Below, one piece after another: positions 46,401-47,639 of a DNA stretch of 47,639 nucleotides. Position numbers and translations under genes: made by a program. A model generated the notes under the pieces. The model was not told the origin of the DNA. It ran no database searches and saw only the letters and a list, made by a program, of their open reading frames with translations. Numbering within the stretch: position 1 is the stretch's first letter; each line of letters starts with the position of its first letter. Source of the stretch: Caecitellus pseudoparvulus (lineage: Eukaryota; Bigyra: Bicosoecida); NCBI GenBank assembly GCA_965644315.1, contig CBFFRQ010000001.1, positions 1 to 47,639 of the forward strand. The letters are read 5' to 3'.

Positions 46401-47639
46401 TCATCTGCAGGGCAAGTCATGGACGACGGCGCTGAGCCAGGAAGTGAGGATGCCTTCGGAGGGCCGAGCATGGTGCCCAATCCGCTGGGCTTCAGTCAAG
46501 AGAACGGCTTTGCTTCCTCGATTCCAGACATGCTGGTGCAGGTGGATTCGTGGCGGCAGAAAGCGCATCCGAAGTGGCGGAACGGTGGGGAAGTGTTCAC
46601 GGCCAGCCAGTACATGGATGGCACGAATCGAAGGAAGGTTAATGGGAATCGGTGGCCACTGCAAGGTGATGTGAAACTGCTGCAGACAAATAATGGCGGC
46701 TTTTCTGGATCGAGCTTCAATGTGAACTGGGGAGCTTTGGCGACGAGCTACTGGAACCTCCAGCCCCCAGCCACTTCCATCCCCGACGTGACCATGCACG
46801 GGCTGTCAGGGCATGTCATGCCGACTGCATTCAATGCCTTCAATCGAATGTACTCGAGCACTGGACCAAGTTCGAGCATAAAGAGGACAACGGCAAGGAT
46901 GGGGAACTTGCTGTCTGCTGAGAGAATGTTTGAGCAGTCCATGGCAAGGACAGGTTCATCCTCGACAACAATAACAAGGGGTCCGAATATTGGAGGGGTG
47001 CTGAGATCGACGAGCGAATTTGACTGGGGATTGCCAATGTACCGAGACTCTCCTCTTCGATTCCTCCTCTCAACGACCAGGAGTGACTGGATCCGGGAGC
47101 AGCGAAGCTGGTATCAAGCGCTGTACAATGGAAGGGACTTCTTCAGGGATGCAGGGCTGCAGGAGTTCTTCAATACCAACTCAAGCATATCACCCTCTTC
47201 AACGGAAACTTGGGCAGGTGGACCTCGCATTCCTCCTGGGGCGACAGTTCCTCCCGGAGGTCAGTCTTGGTACTGGCCTCAGATCACAAACGCAAAGCGC
47301 TTCCCGGCCCTGCAAGCTGGCAAGGCACCCACTTCCATGCCCGTGTCCACAGTGGTGCTGTGTCCATTCATTAGCCAGCCAGATTTCTTGTTTAGACCGA
47401 ACTCTGCCGTTGGTTCGACTTCCATGACGGCTTGGTACAATGCCGTGCAAGACTACGTGAGGAGCCACTTGAGTTTGGAAGAGTTTCTCACTTCAAGAGA
47501 GGAACGGAACTGGTCGGACAATTCCTTCACTGACATTCTCACCTCTGTCGTTGTGTTCTGCACTGATCACCTAACTTCAGAATCCCGACCAGGAGACCCA
47601 ACCAGGGTTGTGGATTCAACTCGGCGTCTGCCAGAGCAT
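40407..47639 (+). CDS. Secreted or surface FG-GAP (integrin-alpha-like) giant protein, 3' truncated by window
   Basis: Exons 40407-40674 and 40768 to the window end (93-nt intron with a T-rich acceptor tract) give 2380 codons with no stop; the gene continues outside. Residues 1-20 (MHRSLCIALLFLSWALQVSS) are a signal peptide. The chain then repeats FG-GAP-like blades: LGSAMDLGADYDGDGARDW, SVAVLGDVDSNGWPDVAVG, GLRDLNSDGVPDLAIGA, NGDGTMDLLIGAP, DPDGNGALDV, DFDGDGVAEMLVGAP and DLEGDGTVDV. Each pairs a DxDxDG calcium loop with a hydrophobic strand and a G-A-P turn. Many N-x-S/T sites fit a glycosylated extracellular protein. A Ser run (ESSSSYSSSGSSS) interrupts near residue 1360. After about residue 1800 the blades fade and a Ser/Thr/Asn-rich region follows. 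Integrin alpha uses seven such blades for ligand binding; here the ligand and any membrane anchor are unknown. Confidence 0.85.
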   Translation, partial: MHRSLCIALLFLSWALQVSSGGLYVEQHGLPSAGGSACDRNAPVNSAARCLARQPTLHRAFSVKLGPTHATSTPPLRRALFQAPAHLGKGERGRCALLDTDCVPSPQRCTSANYCNFCCTDLPFEDVDAILDHDVNAINASHPALLAAAAAINASMAISGLGSAMDLGADYDGDGARDWILGAPLLAVGGRRVGGVFFLSAMGGPRGVPAERLWQAGDDLAVSNVSIVSLTSTAGSANISELGGTSFKPAFGASVAVLGDVDSNGWPDVAVGAPGDVFGKDASGGRVFILFMSPGPRVLRYTVLDRKTVPGLRPSAYIGQARLGHSVVGLRDLNSDGVPDLAIGARTTRHTWLRVPFARGPEVLVVFLDQYGHARNVTHLHNLVEGGGHQYSPFNPQAEHWGERPPRRPDGTTFDRQYNEHHDDWFGLSLAYLGRGVLAIGAPGRRNADRAMRSLDGTVVLLTLSPTGMPTQLHLIDNGAFHDLQLAKADENPQIRNGLGMSLAAVPPANGDGTMDLLIGAPPTALLVPLDDAFRPSGEYFSLSHEGVLWRPNATLGDTVPSALQGLREGSTPGAWQTWAAGMVAAWTRDAAPPALAGREAEPPQLNAALQLAISLPGVLWSEERPTRQCGSYLPTYSITWTSTSPGYCPSTSTVDPDSAPEFAESILFTALRFPPAPTLASQLGGDEVQGPAVLLTTPTFIAPAVEEALLPNTSNSESLPLHDRWEYAEEAVFGSSVLALPFLTEAPWPSWLEPQGDGVPSNNDNLPWEEGHAGEWHKKGIRILMIGVEYIGNVSTGTVGLLQVAYDATARQVIASHMLAVNQSAVNSETPNEGIAGSLTGFGRCMAFVRYHLDDGRDWNAPRGMGRLLIGAPDTQLANSTQQGAIVSVNLIGYQAMPQSDSSGGTLVVSPQMFTSVEPNIGPIAHAMTVIRNPQQDSQQQSEIAVISSPSSNTSTPHAALVFLESFESDTFRLHWPEGPPPVCSSAPDGLTRFGTSVEWLGGSTIAVLAPDETQVCAGVTHGIGSGAIYILSLSFITGSSLAQVQTWHRIFAPAMAPSPGAGFPARMLRLAAAPSFAQDGTPDLLITTSGTAALPHADSGLQEAVRTPNSVSAQYCVLHLDSQFKVPTSVFSRPVTCVQEGMPGAVPSHAVVYGSSSAVLMTGLNGSAPHPGLATALPLGDPDGNGALDVLMMLPGMGVFSLLPNGTVNGTAAPHQGAMMAGEIVQPGWGYIPRAYGPPGGGFGVSYDEQAELATRIDPLTWAPAHKADYNMARLYLAAMGKRMRGCWETGSHSFSPTTRTEYANHIADLPSRLRMRRGLLNSALSEIESTEWISEDGALTLQAWVGSVEGPADMDTVGAALLHDGEGDRFSYVERNMEGSVLLSASGESSSSYSSSGSSSEGAEGEVWTSTWRDGEAVFRNVSIVADGEEVLLGSQVCHVRSKPLECEEGGALCLHRFAVLCGEFKEPQRLARQLSPAVFRSTVYVGSPVYGYRVERTADSLQCNFWESNLNSRFSSTTTQLLQGATDKYRPGNSMFPGASVSASSSATNVKALHQASAYSLGMAMAPMHDFDGDGVAEMLVGAPLAGEIGREYGLTNLGEEQPQLRRSNVGAVFMVHMVPGNQSEAGTKQAVRTPREWNSGEYFYGSTGTTSQHANAEPGKKVLADGMYRVGHFDRIGRHSTGGHMHLEDGDAASTLDIGAEGAQLGCAVANVGWNNHSGSPRLTMATGASGIAALTGTYSSSVNGRGAVLLLDFSEAGLLVDWSYMDVLDVHMEHSAALPPVHPKDRFPVSLAAAGDLEGDGTVDVAAVFHDGSTRKRYIVLLHRDANGTFSHSSLIAPASIPGLPPSFTAYSARPEMGFGDSMTYVGRGVVAIALWRASPRVLDKFNSSAPNPATPYGASTSGATTLFRPQHMKAETSQSAAGLYSENHHPVTREGKGMLMLVRLGRNGTALNASLLQENDIRPFGIDVGGTTVGIGLSGLHPELLYGHVGPSSAGQVMDDGAEPGSEDAFGGPSMVPNPLGFSQENGFASSIPDMLVQVDSWRQKAHPKWRNGGEVFTASQYMDGTNRRKVNGNRWPLQGDVKLLQTNNGGFSGSSFNVNWGALATSYWNLQPPATSIPDVTMHGLSGHVMPTAFNAFNRMYSSTGPSSSIKRTTARMGNLLSAERMFEQSMARTGSSSTTITRGPNIGGVLRSTSEFDWGLPMYRDSPLRFLLSTTRSDWIREQRSWYQALYNGRDFFRDAGLQEFFNTNSSISPSSTETWAGGPRIPPGATVPPGGQSWYWPQITNAKRFPALQAGKAPTSMPVSTVVLCPFISQPDFLFRPNSAVGSTSMTAWYNAVQDYVRSHLSLEEFLTSREERNWSDNSFTDILTSVVVFCTDHLTSESRPGDPTRVVDSTRRLPEH

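Noticed and set aside
1-47639. tRNA, rRNA or CRISPR features
   Set aside because: No B-box-like GGTTCGAATCC sequence, rRNA core or spaced repeat array was noticed; a covariance-model scan would be the proper test.

Overview
This window looks like nuclear DNA from a GC-rich single-celled eukaryote (alga or other protist) with a compact genome. The evidence is 24 spliceosomal introns that can be placed by reading frame, all 61-104 nt, with GTGCG or GTGAG donors and CAG-type acceptors. There are also eukaryote-only genes (ESCRT-II SNF8, CTF8, mitochondrial uL4, HSD17B10-type dehydrogenase) and Ala-rich proteins carrying mitochondrial presequences. In all 11 complete spliced models the exon lengths sum to a multiple of three, which supports the splice choices. 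I cannot name the lineage from sequence alone.

Layout. 1-1256: AT-richer sequence with no supported gene. 1257-5345: a Mutator-like DNA transposon core, made of a long transposase ORF and a convergent small ORF broken by one frameshift. 5698-10659: an unrecognised intronless 1653-residue protein. 10908-12349 (-): an SDR-family oxidoreductase in five exons with a mitochondrial-type presequence and a Lys-to-Leu change in the YxxxK motif. 12511-14824 (+): an unrecognised membrane-anchored protein, divergent from the SDR. 14852-18328 (-): an alpha-helical repeat protein with a presequence-like start. 18795-19994 (+): SNF8/VPS22 with a long C-terminal extension. 20446-21801 (+): nicotinamidase with an extra N-terminal domain. 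22080-23729 (+): a GST-C plus YbaK/ProX editing protein. 23799-24778 (-): an HSD17B10-like dehydrogenase. 25060-33249 (+): a 2644-residue coiled-coil protein. 33558-34063 (+): CTF8. 34095-35239 (-): mitochondrial uL4. 35767-36586 (+): a basic, probably nucleolar protein. 36627-38916 (-): a Zn2Cys6 putative transcription factor. 39404-40186 (-): a small unrecognised protein. 40407-window end (+): the first 2380 residues of a secreted, integrin-alpha-like FG-GAP protein that continues beyond the window.

The genes are packed in divergent and convergent pairs. Divergent start codons lie as little as 161 bp apart and convergent stops 15-70 bp apart. Several neighbours share a likely mitochondrial destination (SDR, helical-repeat protein, HSD17B10-like, uL4m, perhaps the 12511 protein), but the window is otherwise a mixed housekeeping region with no operon-like pathway. 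The least explained items are the 1653-residue orphan, the giant coiled coil, the FG-GAP giant and the Lys-less SDR.
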